Positions 1 to 7,908 of a stretch of DNA of 64,000 nt are shown here, in pieces. The notes under the pieces were generated by a model, which worked only from the letters and a program-made list of their open reading frames with translations, was not told where the DNA came from and searched no databases. The translations under genes and the position numbers were made by a program. The stretch comes from Streptomyces poonensis. GTDB lineage: Bacteria > Actinomycetota > Actinomycetes > Streptomycetales > Streptomycetaceae. The stretch is taken from assembly GCF_014650915.1 (NCBI RefSeq), contig NZ_BMVW01000002.1, forward strand, positions 248,001 through 312,000. Reading direction: 5' to 3'. Positions within the stretch are counted from its first letter, which is position 1; each line of letters opens with the position of its first letter.

Positions 1-684
1 GGCCCGTCGTACGGCTACCTCGTGCAGTTCCCAGAGACCGGCGAACTCGTCGCTGGCCTTCCGCAGCCGTTCCACCAGGCGCGTCGCGACGGGGTCACCC
101 ATGCGCCGGCCCACGGCCGCCCTCAGGTCGGCCACGTGCAGCCGGCTGTAGTGGTCGTGCTCGTCGGCCGGGTACGCGGCGCGCTGGGCAGGGTCGGTGA
201 ACCATCGCCACACCACGTTGCGCCCGTGTTCGGACACCGTGCACACACCGCCCAGCAGGGCCTCGGCCATGGCGTTCTGGGCGAGGACGTCGCCGAGGTC
301 GCCGAGCACCTGCACCGGTGTGGCCGGCAGCCGGTCCAGCAGGTGCAGCAGCGCGGGACTCACATGGTCGCCGCTGATCCGGCCCGCGGGCGGGCGGCGG
401 CCCGCGAGGACGTGGAGATGGTCGCGTTCGTCGGAGCTCAGGCGCAGGGCGCGGGCCAGCGCGGCGAGCATCTGGGGTGACGGCTGCGGGCCGCGGCCCT
501 GTTCCAGACGGATGTAGTAGTCGGCGGACATGCCGGCGAGCTGGGCGACCTCCTCCCGGCGCAGGCCCGGCGTGCGGCGCCGGGGACCGGCCGGCAGGCC
601 CACGTCCCGCGGACGTACCCGCTCCCGGGAACGGCGCAAGAAGTCGGCGAGTCCGGCTCGGTCGATCGTCATGCCGAGCATCAT
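1..684 (-). CDS. XRE-family regulator with MmyB-like ligand domain (partial)
   Basis: DNA-binding transcription regulator cut by the left edge of the window; 228 codons are visible. An N-terminal helix-turn-helix (about residues 10-75, containing RREEVAQLAG and YYIRLEQGRG) is followed by an MmyB-like ligand-binding domain, recognised from VLAQNAMAEALLG and NVVWRWFTDP. MmyB domains are PAS-like and one family structure bound a fatty acid, so a lipid-like ligand is plausible but unproven. The ATG at 684 is chosen because GGGGAG lies 8 bases upstream; ATGs at 681 and 672 are alternatives. Genes of this family commonly sit divergently beside the enzyme gene they control, here the hydrolase starting at 838, which is the likely target. 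Confidence 0.88.
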   Translation of the reverse strand, partial: MMLGMTIDRAGLADFLRRSRERVRPRDVGLPAGPRRRTPGLRREEVAQLAGMSADYYIRLEQGRGPQPSPQMLAALARALRLSSDERDHLHVLAGRRPPAGRISGDHVSPALLHLLDRLPATPVQVLGDLGDVLAQNAMAEALLGGVCTVSEHGRNVVWRWFTDPAQRAAYPADEHDHYSRLHVADLRAAVGRRMGDPVATRLVERLRKASDEFAGLWELHEVAVRRA

Positions 685-837
685 GCCGAAAGCTCCCCTC
701 GCTCAACCAGGGACTGCCGGTCCCAGGGTCGGGAAGGCTCTCCCGGCGCCTGCGCCCCGGCCGCACTGTGGGACGGGCCGGAGCGGCACCGCCCCGGCCG
801 GCAGCCACCGCAGTCGACACCCCCAGGGAGCGTCTCC

Positions 838-1635
838 ATGGCCACCGTCACCGTCAACGGCGCCCGGGTCCACTACGAGCGGACCGGCTCGGGCCCCGCG
901 CTCGTCCTGGTCCACGGCACCGGATCGGCGGGTGCCGCCGTCAACTGGGGGCAGACCGCCCCCAGGTTCACCCCGCACCGCACCGTCGTCACCCCCGACC
1001 TGTCGGGCACCGAAGCCACCACCGACGACGGTGCTCCCCTCACCACCGAAGGACTCGCCGCGCAGGTCCTCGCCGTCATCGAGGACGCGGCGGACAGACC
1101 GGCCGACCTGCTGGGCTTCTCGATGGGCGCCACGGTCGCCGCCGCCGTCGCGGCGCTCCGCCCCGACCTCGTACGACGGCTGGTCCTGGTGGCCGGCTGG
1201 GCGCACACCGACGGCGACGCGTACCTGCGCAGCCTCTTCACCCTCTGGCGGGACCTCGGCACGACCGACCCCGCCTCCTTCGGCCGCGCCGTGGCGATGA
1301 CCGGCTTCAGCCGGGATTTCCTCAACTCCATCGGCCGCGACCGGTTCGAGGCCCTGATCCCCAACATGCCGCCCACGCCGGGCACCCTGCGCCACATCGC
1401 CTACGACCTCCAGGTGGACATCCGGCCGCTGCTCGCCCGCGTCCGGGCCCCCACCCTTGTCATCGGCTGTGCCCAGGACATCACGGTCCCGGTCGAGCAC
1501 AGCCGCGCTCTGCACGCCGCGATCCCGGGCAGCGGCTACGCCGAGATCGACTCGGGCCATGTGGCGTTCTTCGAACAGGAGGACGTCTTCGTCAAGCTCG
1601 TGACCGACTTCGTCGATCAGAGCACCACCCGGTAG
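838..1635 (+). CDS. alpha/beta-fold hydrolase
   Basis: Cytoplasmic alpha/beta hydrolase of 265 residues, normal length for the family. Oxyanion-hole motif HGTG is at about residues 26-29, the nucleophile elbow GFSMG puts the catalytic Ser at residue 95, an acidic residue follows in GCAQDITVP, and the catalytic His is in SGHVAFFEQ near the C-terminus. AGGGAG lies 7 bases before the ATG. The substrate cannot be told from sequence. It is divergent from the MmyB-type regulator and probably controlled by it. Its 3' end overlaps the convergent phosphodiesterase gene by 19 bases. Confidence 0.88.
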   Translation: MATVTVNGARVHYERTGSGPALVLVHGTGSAGAAVNWGQTAPRFTPHRTVVTPDLSGTEATTDDGAPLTTEGLAAQVLAVIEDAADRPADLLGFSMGATVAAAVAALRPDLVRRLVLVAGWAHTDGDAYLRSLFTLWRDLGTTDPASFGRAVAMTGFSRDFLNSIGRDRFEALIPNMPPTPGTLRHIAYDLQVDIRPLLARVRAPTLVIGCAQDITVPVEHSRALHAAIPGSGYAEIDSGHVAFFEQEDVFVKLVTDFVDQSTTR

Positions 1636-2360
1636 TGGGTGGTCAGGCGCCGGTCGCCGCCCAGGACGTGGAAGGCGAGGCCGGGCGGCTGGTCGCGGTC
1701 CGCGGGGCGGTCGCCCTCCCAGGGCATGCGCAGGGTCCAGGTGACGGCCGGTCCGACGATCAGGGGACGGCCGGCGAAGGTGGAGGCGGCCGCCGTGTGG
1801 GCGTGTCCGGTCAGGACGGCGACGACCTGCGGGTACGCCTCCAGCAGGGCGGCCAGCTCTCCGGGCTGTTCGAGCATGCAGGAGTCGGGCAGCGGGTGGT
1901 GGAGCGCGACCGGCGGCTGATGGAAGGCGATCAGTGCGGGGGTGTCCTGGGGCAGCCCGGCGAGTCGGGTGCCGATCCAGTCGAGCGTCTCCGGGTCGAG
2001 GCGCCCCTCGTCGCGGCCGGGGACGGTCGAGTCGCACATCAGGACGGCGGTCCCGGCGATGTGGTGGATCCGGTTGACGGGCCCGTGGCCGGGCGCCTCG
2101 CCGAGCAGGGCCTTGCGGTAGGCGGAACGCACATCATGGTTGCCGGGGCAGGTGAGCACCGGGAAGGGGGCTGCCAGGATGCCTGCCGCTTCCTCGTACT
2201 CGGCCTCCTCGCCGTGATCGGCGATGTCCCCGGTGACCAGGACCGCGTCGACCGGTCGGGGAAGGGCGCGCAAGTAGTCCATGACGCGGACGGCGCGCCG
2301 GGTGGCTCTCTCGCTGCCGTCCAGGTGCAGGTCGCTGATCTGGGCAAGCAACATCGTCAT
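1617..2360 (-). CDS. calcineurin-like metallophosphoesterase (CpdA-like)
   Basis: Dinuclear-metal phosphoesterase of 247 residues. Metal-ligand motifs occur in family order: DLHLD (about 10-14), GDIADHG (44-50), GNHD (73-76), AFHQPP, and GHAH in the last third. The spacing resembles CpdA-type 3',5'-cyclic-nucleotide phosphodiesterases, but related proteins hydrolyse other phosphodiesters, so cAMP as substrate is an inference. The ATG at 2360 is chosen because GGAGGGG lies 7 bases upstream; the frame stays open further upstream without a better start. The gene is divergent from the CGNR regulator, and the shared intergenic region carries an inverted repeat. Confidence 0.85.
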   Translation of the reverse strand: MTMLLAQISDLHLDGSERATRRAVRVMDYLRALPRPVDAVLVTGDIADHGEEAEYEEAAGILAAPFPVLTCPGNHDVRSAYRKALLGEAPGHGPVNRIHHIAGTAVLMCDSTVPGRDEGRLDPETLDWIGTRLAGLPQDTPALIAFHQPPVALHHPLPDSCMLEQPGELAALLEAYPQVVAVLTGHAHTAAASTFAGRPLIVGPAVTWTLRMPWEGDRPADRDQPPGLAFHVLGGDRRLTTHYRVVL

Positions 2361-2401
2361 GTCCCGTCCCCTCCAGTGGCGGCTCCGGCCACCTTCACTC
2401 T

Positions 2402-2429
2402 CTAACGGAAGTTCTCGTTTTCCCGTTAG
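2402..2429. promoter_or_regulatory. inverted repeat, candidate operator
   Basis: Perfect 7-base arms CTAACGG and CCGTTAG separated by 14 bases lie between the divergent phosphodiesterase and CGNR genes. The position fits an operator for the adjacent CGNR regulator. This is inference; the arms could also flank overlapping promoters. Confidence 0.4.
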
Positions 2430-2494
2430 GAACTGTAGGGTGCGCCCGGGAGTGTGATCAAGCAGTGGACGACGAGGCAGGGAAGGAGACGCCG

Positions 2495-3121
2495 ATGGAG
2501 CGCTGGCCGGCACTGGAACTGGCGAGCACGATCCGCCACGACGGAGACGGCGGCGTCACCGACGACCTCGCCACGGTCCAGGGCACGACCCGCTGGATCC
2601 GGGCGCAGAGCGACCTGCCGGCCGGCCATGCCCCGGCCGGGGACATCGCGGCGGACGAAGAGCTGCGGACGGAGATCGTCGCGTTGCGGCGGGCGGTACG
2701 GGCGCTGTTCGCCCGGGCGGTCAGTCCCGCTCCGCCCAGTCCCGCGGACGCCCGTCGGCTCATGCCGGCCGACCAGGCGTTGGCTCACCTCAACGCCGTC
2801 GCCGCCCGTGAACCGGTCGCCCCGCAGATGGACTGGCCTCTCGACGGGGCGCCCGTGACCCGGCTGCTGTCGGCGGAAGACGATCCGAAGGTCCGGTTCT
2901 TGGCGGCGCTGGCCCGCGCCGCCGTCGAGTTCCTGAGCGGCCCGCAGCGCACCCGGCTGCGCGCCTGCACCGCACCCCGCTGTGTGCGCTACTTCGTCCA
3001 GAGCCATGGACGGCAGGAATGGTGCAAGCCGTCCTGCGGCAACCGCGCCCGGGCGGCCCGCCACTACCGGCGTCAGCGCACGGCGGCCGACGGCGGTCCG
3101 GCCCCGGGCGGACCGTCCTGA
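2495..3121 (+). CDS. ABATE/CGNR zinc-finger transcription regulator
   Basis: Putative DNA-binding regulator of 208 residues. The N-terminal two thirds fits an ABATE (putative stress-responsive) domain. The C-terminus holds a CGNR zinc finger with cysteines in RACTAPRC, EWCKPSCGNR and a basic tail (ARAARHYRRQR). The ATG at 2495 has GGAAGGAG 6 bases upstream; a GTG at 2465 in the same frame is less likely. Ligand and targets are unknown. It probably autoregulates and may control the divergent phosphodiesterase through the inverted repeat between them. Confidence 0.85.
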   Translation: MERWPALELASTIRHDGDGGVTDDLATVQGTTRWIRAQSDLPAGHAPAGDIAADEELRTEIVALRRAVRALFARAVSPAPPSPADARRLMPADQALAHLNAVAAREPVAPQMDWPLDGAPVTRLLSAEDDPKVRFLAALARAAVEFLSGPQRTRLRACTAPRCVRYFVQSHGRQEWCKPSCGNRARAARHYRRQRTAADGGPAPGGPS

Positions 3122-3233
3122 CCGCCCCGGGCCAACACTTCCTCAGTCACCGGCCAGGGCGTGGCTGACGGTTCGCGAACCGGACACGCGCCGGCCGGAC
3201 TCGCGCTGCCCGGTCCCGAACCCCGCGCTGCGA

Positions 3234-4001
3234 TCAGCGGCCCGGCACCGTCCTCGCCCGCGCGAGTTCCTGCGCCCGCCGGGCGGCTGCCGACACCGGG
3301 CCGCGGTGGACGGGGCCGTGCCCGGGAAGCAGTACGTCGCCGTCGAGGCCCGCCAGGATGTCCAGCGAGGCCACCGCCCGGGACCGCTCATGGTGGAACA
3401 TGTCGGGCAGCAGCTGCGGGCCCTTGAGCCGTGCGGTCGGATGGCCGCTCACCAGCGCGTCACCGGAGATGACCACTCCGGCTTCGGGCAAGTGGTAGGC
3501 GCAGTGCCCGTCGGTGTGCCCAGGAGTGTGCACCGGTACGGGCCGGCCGGGCAGGTCGAGCGCCCCGGCCACGTGGAAGGGGGCCGGCTCGGCCACCGGC
3601 AGCTGGGCCGTGCCTCCGGAACGGACCACGTGCAGCGCCCAGGGCAGCACGCCCGGCCGCCATCCGTTGCGCAGCACCGCGCCGATGGAGACCTGCTGCA
3701 GGAAGTCACGGCGGGCGTGCGGCACTTCCGCCTCGTGGAGGAGGACGGGGGTGCCGTAGGTGGCGCGCAGGTACTCGGCCGACCCGAGGTGGTCGTTGTG
3801 GGCGTGGGTGATCAGCACAGCGACCACGCGCTCCGGTGAACTGCCCACCTCGGCAAGGGACTGGAGGAGCTGGGGCCGGTCCCCGGGGTACCCGGTGTCG
3901 ACCAGTGTCACCGCGTCGCCCTTGGTCAGGATGACCCAGTTGGTGTTGCTGCCGTGTACCAGGTGGATGTTGTCGGCGACCTGCCGCACGTCCGCGCGCA
4001 T
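3234..4001 (-). CDS. MBL-fold metallo-hydrolase
   Basis: Metallo-beta-lactamase-fold hydrolase of 255 residues. The zinc motif THAHNDHLGS (HxHxDH) is near residue 88. It is followed by HTPGHTDGH, the bridging Asp in SGDALVSGH and a final His in LLPGHGPVH. The family includes glyoxalase II-like, lactonase and other hydrolases, and nothing here distinguishes the substrate. ATG at 4001 has AGAGGG about 8 bases upstream. No signal peptide is visible, so it is probably cytoplasmic. It lies downstream of, and in the same direction as, the broken membrane-protein gene. Confidence 0.82.
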   Translation of the reverse strand: MRADVRQVADNIHLVHGSNTNWVILTKGDAVTLVDTGYPGDRPQLLQSLAEVGSSPERVVAVLITHAHNDHLGSAEYLRATYGTPVLLHEAEVPHARRDFLQQVSIGAVLRNGWRPGVLPWALHVVRSGGTAQLPVAEPAPFHVAGALDLPGRPVPVHTPGHTDGHCAYHLPEAGVVISGDALVSGHPTARLKGPQLLPDMFHHERSRAVASLDILAGLDGDVLLPGHGPVHRGPVSAAARRAQELARARTVPGR

Positions 4002-4147
4002 CGGGTTCCCTCTGTTTCCCTCTGTCCTGCGTCGGCCGCCCACGGAGGCCGGACGGCCTCGCGGCCGAAGCCGGCTCTGCCCAGCGATATCGACGAGGAC
4101 TGTAGCGCCGGTCCGGAGGGTCCCGCCCCGGTACCCGCGAAAGCGGT

Positions 4148-4530
4148 CAGACCCTGCCGCGCCTGTTGCCGACGGCGTACGCGAGACCCCAGGCGGCGGC
4201 GACCACCAGGCCGAGCAGGGGCGATGACGGCAGCGCCGGCCCGGGCGCCGTTGCTGCGGCGTCCCACGAGGCCGGCCATGGCGCCGACGACGGCTCCGTC
4301 GAGCAGCGCGTGGACCATATAGAGGGTGCGGGTCACGGTGTCCGTCTGGTCCTCGTACGTGGCCAGGATCAGGCCGCCGCAGATCAGCGAGACGACCACC
4401 GAGACGAAGAACCCGAGGAAGACCGCGCCCACCGGACTGCCGCCCGCTGCCTGCTGCGGCGGCCGTGGCGGCTGCGGCTGCTGCCCGAAGGCAGGTGCGT
4501 GGTACGGCCGCCCGGGCTGCGCCGGCGGCC
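4148..4530 (-). pseudogene. broken small membrane protein gene
   Basis: On the minus strand a Pro/Gln-rich segment (PPAQPGRPYHAPAF) is followed by two hydrophobic segments (GAVFLGFFVSVVVSL and ALLDGAVVGAMAGLVG). The frame then shifts at a run of four C/G bases (4218-4221). One base fewer would join AGAAVIA to LLGLVVAAAWGLAYAVG and a stop at 4148. No ATG or GTG precedes the Pro-rich segment; the frame runs straight into the 3' end of the amidinotransferase gene, with only a TTG overlapping that gene's stop. The simplest reading is a gene that lost its 5' end at a junction and also carries a frameshift. A sequencing error in the homopolymer would explain the frameshift but not the missing start. 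Confidence 0.6.
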
Positions 4531-5652
4531 TCAATCGAAATACGACTCCAGCGTGCCACGACGCCGGACATCGAGCGTCGCGCAGTGGAACGAGCCACCG
4601 AACGGCGCGTAGTGCAGCAGGTCGCACGGGATCGTCTCGAATCCCCATTTCTCGAGCGCGCGCAGCATCCCGGTGTGATGCCGCTCCACGATCACCCTTT
4701 TCTCGTCGACCATGAGGATGTTCATGCTGAGCCACTTGCCGCAGATCGAGGTGAGCTTGAGCAGACGTTCGTCGATCCGGTCCGGTTCGGGGGCGATCAG
4801 GACGTCCCACGAGCTCAGGATGTCGGGCAGCCGGTCGACGTCGATGTATTCGGGATTGACCAGCACCTTGCCGGGCGAGAGAAGGACGAATGTCGTGTCG
4901 ATGTGCATGGGCGTGCGGCAGCGGCTCTCGATCTCGTGGATGCGATAGCCCGGTCCGAGATGGCGGCGCAACCACTCGATGCCCATGCGATTGGTGACAT
5001 TGCTGCGCGTGACGAACAGATCGCGTCCCGCGCGCACGAAATCCGCCGCATCGAACACCGGCTCGAACTCGGTGAGGATGTGGCGCACCGGCTCACCCGC
5101 CGCGGGAATACGGAAATCCGGCTCGAACAGCTCATCCGTGAGCTGCGGCTTCGGTGCCGCCGTCCAGCGCGCGCCGCGCCGGAAGTAGTCCTTGAGGAGC
5201 GACCGGTAGGAATGCGTCTCGAAATACCGGCACGGCCATGCCATCGGAGTTTCGATGATCTCGTCGCCGATCACGAGCATGCTGTCACGTGGACAGGTGT
5301 TGCAGAAACCGCGCGACGACCAGTCGGGAGTGCCGAAGCGTTTCCTGTGGTCGACCGCGTCGGGGCGCCGGACCGTGACACCGAGGGAGCGCAGAAGAGC
5401 GACGAAATCGTCGAGTTCGCGCTGCGCCCTGTCCACCAGCACGCGCGGGTACCTGAATCCCGCGGCGAATCCCTGCAGACGCGCCGCCCATGGCGGAATG
5501 TTGCAGGTCACGACCGGATGCCCGGAGGGAATCGTCGCGCCGTCGAGACGCCCGACGACGATCTCCTCCAGTGCGTCCCATTCATTGTGGGAATTGACCG
5601 GCGAAGCGAGCGGCTCCGCGGCATCGGCGCGCGTGATCGACGGCGCCGCCAT
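4531..5652 (-). CDS. amidinotransferase (glycine / inosamine-phosphate type)
   Basis: Transfers an amidino group, normally from arginine, to an amine. The 373-residue protein matches L-arginine:glycine amidinotransferase and StrB-type inosamine-phosphate amidinotransferases throughout: NEWDALEEIVVGR, CPRDSMLVIGDEIIE, PMAW, FDAADFVRAGRD, the catalytic His in PMHIDTTF, SKWLSMN-like GKWLSMNILM, and the catalytic Cys at about residue 357 in GGSFHC followed by DVRRRGTLESY. Whether it makes guanidinoacetate or modifies a natural-product amine is not clear; no streptidine genes are nearby. ATG at 5652 (GTG at 5655 possible) has no clear ribosome binding site. The gene is visibly less GC-rich than its neighbours and abuts a broken gene, which suggests horizontal acquisition. 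Confidence 0.9.
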   Translation of the reverse strand: MAAPSITRADAAEPLASPVNSHNEWDALEEIVVGRLDGATIPSGHPVVTCNIPPWAARLQGFAAGFRYPRVLVDRAQRELDDFVALLRSLGVTVRRPDAVDHRKRFGTPDWSSRGFCNTCPRDSMLVIGDEIIETPMAWPCRYFETHSYRSLLKDYFRRGARWTAAPKPQLTDELFEPDFRIPAAGEPVRHILTEFEPVFDAADFVRAGRDLFVTRSNVTNRMGIEWLRRHLGPGYRIHEIESRCRTPMHIDTTFVLLSPGKVLVNPEYIDVDRLPDILSSWDVLIAPEPDRIDERLLKLTSICGKWLSMNILMVDEKRVIVERHHTGMLRALEKWGFETIPCDLLHYAPFGGSFHCATLDVRRRGTLESYFD

Positions 5653-5963
5653 CACGCGTGACCCATGGCCCGCACAGGGGCGTCATTGTTCACCGCTGTC
5701 CGATGACCCGTCCTCTGCACCACCGTCATGCTCAACCGCTTTCGATCGCAGAAGTCAGTGACTCGCCGTGACCGACACATTATCCAATGCACACGGGGAC
5801 ACGACCGTTCCCGTGCGCCGAAGGCGTGTTTTCGCGCCCGGCGGACCGAGTCGGCCGACACCTGTCCCGAGGGCCGGCCGAGCGGCACCCTTTCGCACGG
5901 CGGCCGGACCCGCGTACGGCACAACCACCGCGATGACCAGGCCGTCCGTCATGTGGATCACTG
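5653..5963. other. intergenic region upstream of amidinotransferase, no gene seen
   Basis: About 300 bases upstream of the amidinotransferase. Short open frames occur on both strands but none has a ribosome binding site, family motif or convincing composition. It probably holds the amidinotransferase promoter; nothing more specific was recognised. Confidence 0.4.
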
Positions 5964-5992
5964 TTGACAGCCACTTCCGGCTCCGTCAGGCT
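5964..5992 (+). promoter_or_regulatory. candidate sigma-70-type promoter of the sulfatase leader
   Basis: TTGACA at 5964-5969, a 17-base spacer, then CAGGCT at 5987-5992. The -10 ends only 7 bases before the leader-peptide ATG at 6000, so transcription probably starts at or next to that ATG and the message is leaderless. Confidence 0.5.
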
Positions 5993-5999
5993 CACATCC

Positions 6000-6095
6000 A
6001 TGCAGCCCCTCAGTGACCCGACGGTCACCCTCGTGGAGCGCCGCCACGTCGATCTCGTCCGTGTCGCGAGCGCCATCTGTCGCTGCGCCTCCTGA
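6000..6095 (+). CDS. cysteine-containing leader peptide upstream of sulfatase
   Basis: A 31-residue ORF ending in RRHVDLVRVASAICRCAS. The block HVDLxRVxSAxCR is, from memory, the signature of short actinobacterial peptides annotated as putative leader peptides, found ahead of sulfur-assimilation and sulfonate/sulfate transport genes. They are thought to sense cysteine supply by ribosome stalling at Cys codons near the stop (here at 6078-6080 and 6084-6086). The ORF begins 7 bases after a -10-like hexamer, consistent with leaderless translation, and precedes the secreted sulfatase by about 230 bases. That arrangement fits control of sulfate scavenging. A second peptide with the same signature occurs at 20411-20491. 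Confidence 0.7.
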   Translation: MQPLSDPTVTLVERRHVDLVRVASAICRCAS

Positions 6096-6147
6096 TCATT
6101 CACGCTCTCCGGCCGGCCGGCGCGGCTCACGTGCGCTGCCCGGTCCC

Positions 6148-6170
6148 CTGAGGCTCGACGGCTCCCTCAG
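6148..6170 (+). promoter_or_regulatory. stem-loop in sulfatase leader
   Basis: Arms CTGAGG (6148-6153) and CCTCAG (6165-6170) enclose an 11-base loop between the leader peptide and the sulfatase. No T-run follows. It could be part of an attenuator switched by translation of the leader, but the stem is short and could be chance. Confidence 0.3.
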
Positions 6171-6327
6171 CGCGGTCACAGCCGCCTGACCATCCGCCGC
6201 CCTGCCGCACCTGTCTTTCGTTTCCGTACTCGCGGGCCCGCCATGCCGTCGTCCTGACCCGTCCTCGTACCCTGACGCGTCCTGTACACACGGTCCTGTG
6301 CGCCCGCGCCGCGTTCAGGAGCGCACC

Positions 6328-7758
6328 ATGTCCACGTCCTCCGAAGATTCCTCTCCCCTGTCCCGACGCGCTTTCGGCGGCGTCGTGGGCGTCGGGGCGG
6401 CGACTGTCGCCGCCGGGCTTCCGGCCGCCGGCGCCCACGCGGCCTCCGGCGGTCCGGACAGCCCGCGGGAGACGCCGTTCCGCGCCGCCACGGGGCGGCA
6501 CGCGCGCCGCCCCAACATCCTGTTCATCCTCGGCGACGACCTCGGCTGGGCCGACCTGTCCTCCTACGGAGCGCCGCACATCAGCACCCCGAACCTGGAC
6601 CGGCTGGCCCGCCAGGGCGTGCGCTTCACCGACGCCTACTCCGGCTCCGCCACCTGCTCCCCGACCCGCTTCAGCCTCTACACCGGCCGCTTCCCCGGCC
6701 GTACGAAGGGCGGGCTCGCCGAGCCGATCGCCGACCGCTCCCGCGGACTCGAACCGACCCACCCGACACTCGCCTCCCTGCTGCGCGACGCCGGGTACGC
6801 CACGGCACTGATCGGCAAGTGGCACTGCGGCTACCTGCCGGACTACTCGCCCACCAAGTCGGGCTGGGACGAGTTCTTCGGCAACTTCGGCGGCGCGCTC
6901 GAGTACTACTCGAAGCTGGGTCTCGGCGGCGAGTACGACCTGTACGAGGGGGACGCCGAGTACAAGGACCTGCGGTACTACACGCGCATCCTGACCGAGC
7001 GGGCGAGTGAGTACGTACGGCGCGACCACGACCGCCCCTGGCTGCTCAACCTCAACTTCACCACGCCGCACTGGCCGTGGATCGCCGACGGCGACAAGGA
7101 GGAGGCCGCGGAGGTCGAGAGACGGATCAAGGCGGGCGACCGGAGCGCGCTGTGGCACGGTGACGCCGGCTCGGTGGAGAAGTACGCACAGATGGTCGAG
7201 GACCTCGACCGGTCGGTCGGCAAGGTCCTGGACGCCCTGCGCGCATCCGGGCAGGAGCGCGACACCCTGGTGTTCTTCGGATCCGACAACGGCGGCGAGC
7301 GCTTCTCGTACCAGTGGCCGCTGTCCGGGGAGAAGTCCTCGCTCCAGGAGGGCGGCATCCGGATACCGACGATCGTCCGCTGGCCGGCCCGGCTGGACGG
7401 CGGTCAATTCAGTCATGAGCCGGTCTGCACGCCGGACTGGACGGCCACGCTGCTGGAGATCGCCGGGACCCGCCCGGACCCCGCGTACCCGCTGGACGGC
7501 GTCAGCCTCGCCGGATACCTGCTGCGCGGCGAGGAGGTACCCGAACGCGACCTGTTCTGGCGGGTCCGGGGCGAACGCGCCCTGCGCCGCGGGAAGTGGA
7601 AGTACTACCGCGGGCAGGACGGCACCGACCACCTCTACGACCTGGTGGACGACCAGCGGGAGCAGGCCGACCGGGCCGCGGACGAGCCCCGGCTGCTGGC
7701 CGAGCTCAAGCAGAGCTGGGAGAAGGTCGACGCCGGCCTGCTGCCCTATCCGTCGTGA
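6328..7758 (+). CDS. secreted Tat-dependent arylsulfatase
   Basis: Hydrolyses sulfate esters outside the membrane. The 476-residue protein begins with a Tat signal (SRRAFGG at about 12-18, then an Ala-rich hydrophobic stretch), followed by a sulfatase domain: metal-binding RPNILFILGDDLGW (61-74) and the formylglycine motif CSPTR with Cys110 as the residue to be oxidised. Later parts include GKWHCGY, TPHWPW and FFGSDNGGE, all typical. CAGGAG precedes the ATG at 6328; the frame is open further upstream but the Tat motif fixes this start. The natural sulfate ester is unknown. The cysteine-containing leader peptide upstream suggests induction when sulfur is short. Confidence 0.92.
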   Translation: MSTSSEDSSPLSRRAFGGVVGVGAATVAAGLPAAGAHAASGGPDSPRETPFRAATGRHARRPNILFILGDDLGWADLSSYGAPHISTPNLDRLARQGVRFTDAYSGSATCSPTRFSLYTGRFPGRTKGGLAEPIADRSRGLEPTHPTLASLLRDAGYATALIGKWHCGYLPDYSPTKSGWDEFFGNFGGALEYYSKLGLGGEYDLYEGDAEYKDLRYYTRILTERASEYVRRDHDRPWLLNLNFTTPHWPWIADGDKEEAAEVERRIKAGDRSALWHGDAGSVEKYAQMVEDLDRSVGKVLDALRASGQERDTLVFFGSDNGGERFSYQWPLSGEKSSLQEGGIRIPTIVRWPARLDGGQFSHEPVCTPDWTATLLEIAGTRPDPAYPLDGVSLAGYLLRGEEVPERDLFWRVRGERALRRGKWKYYRGQDGTDHLYDLVDDQREQADRAADEPRLLAELKQSWEKVDAGLLPYPS

Positions 7759-7800
7759 CCGGTGAAGCCCCGCTGATCCCGAGCACCTGACCGCGGACGA

Positions 7801-7831
7801 GGTCCGGGCCCACCCCACGGAGGCCCGGACC
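7801..7831 (+). terminator. stem-loop terminator after sulfatase
   Basis: Ten-base arms GGTCCGGGCC and GGCCCGGACC with an 11-base loop, and a TCGTTTT stretch a little downstream (from about 7841). It lies between the sulfatase and the isomerase, so the two genes are probably separate units. Confidence 0.6.
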
Positions 7832-7908
7832 CGCCTCGCTGTCGTTTTCGCCCGGTGCGCCCAGGGGTACTTGCACGCGGCAGTCACGGCGACAGGAGGG
7901 CCCGTTTC

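Noticed and set aside
22..480. Long plus-strand open frame at the left edge
   Set aside because: It is the antisense shadow of the MmyB-type regulator, with no ribosome binding site or family motif.
703..2037. Very long minus-strand frame over the alpha/beta hydrolase
   Set aside because: Arg/Pro-rich translation typical of GC-rich antisense; the plus-strand hydrolase has all catalytic motifs.
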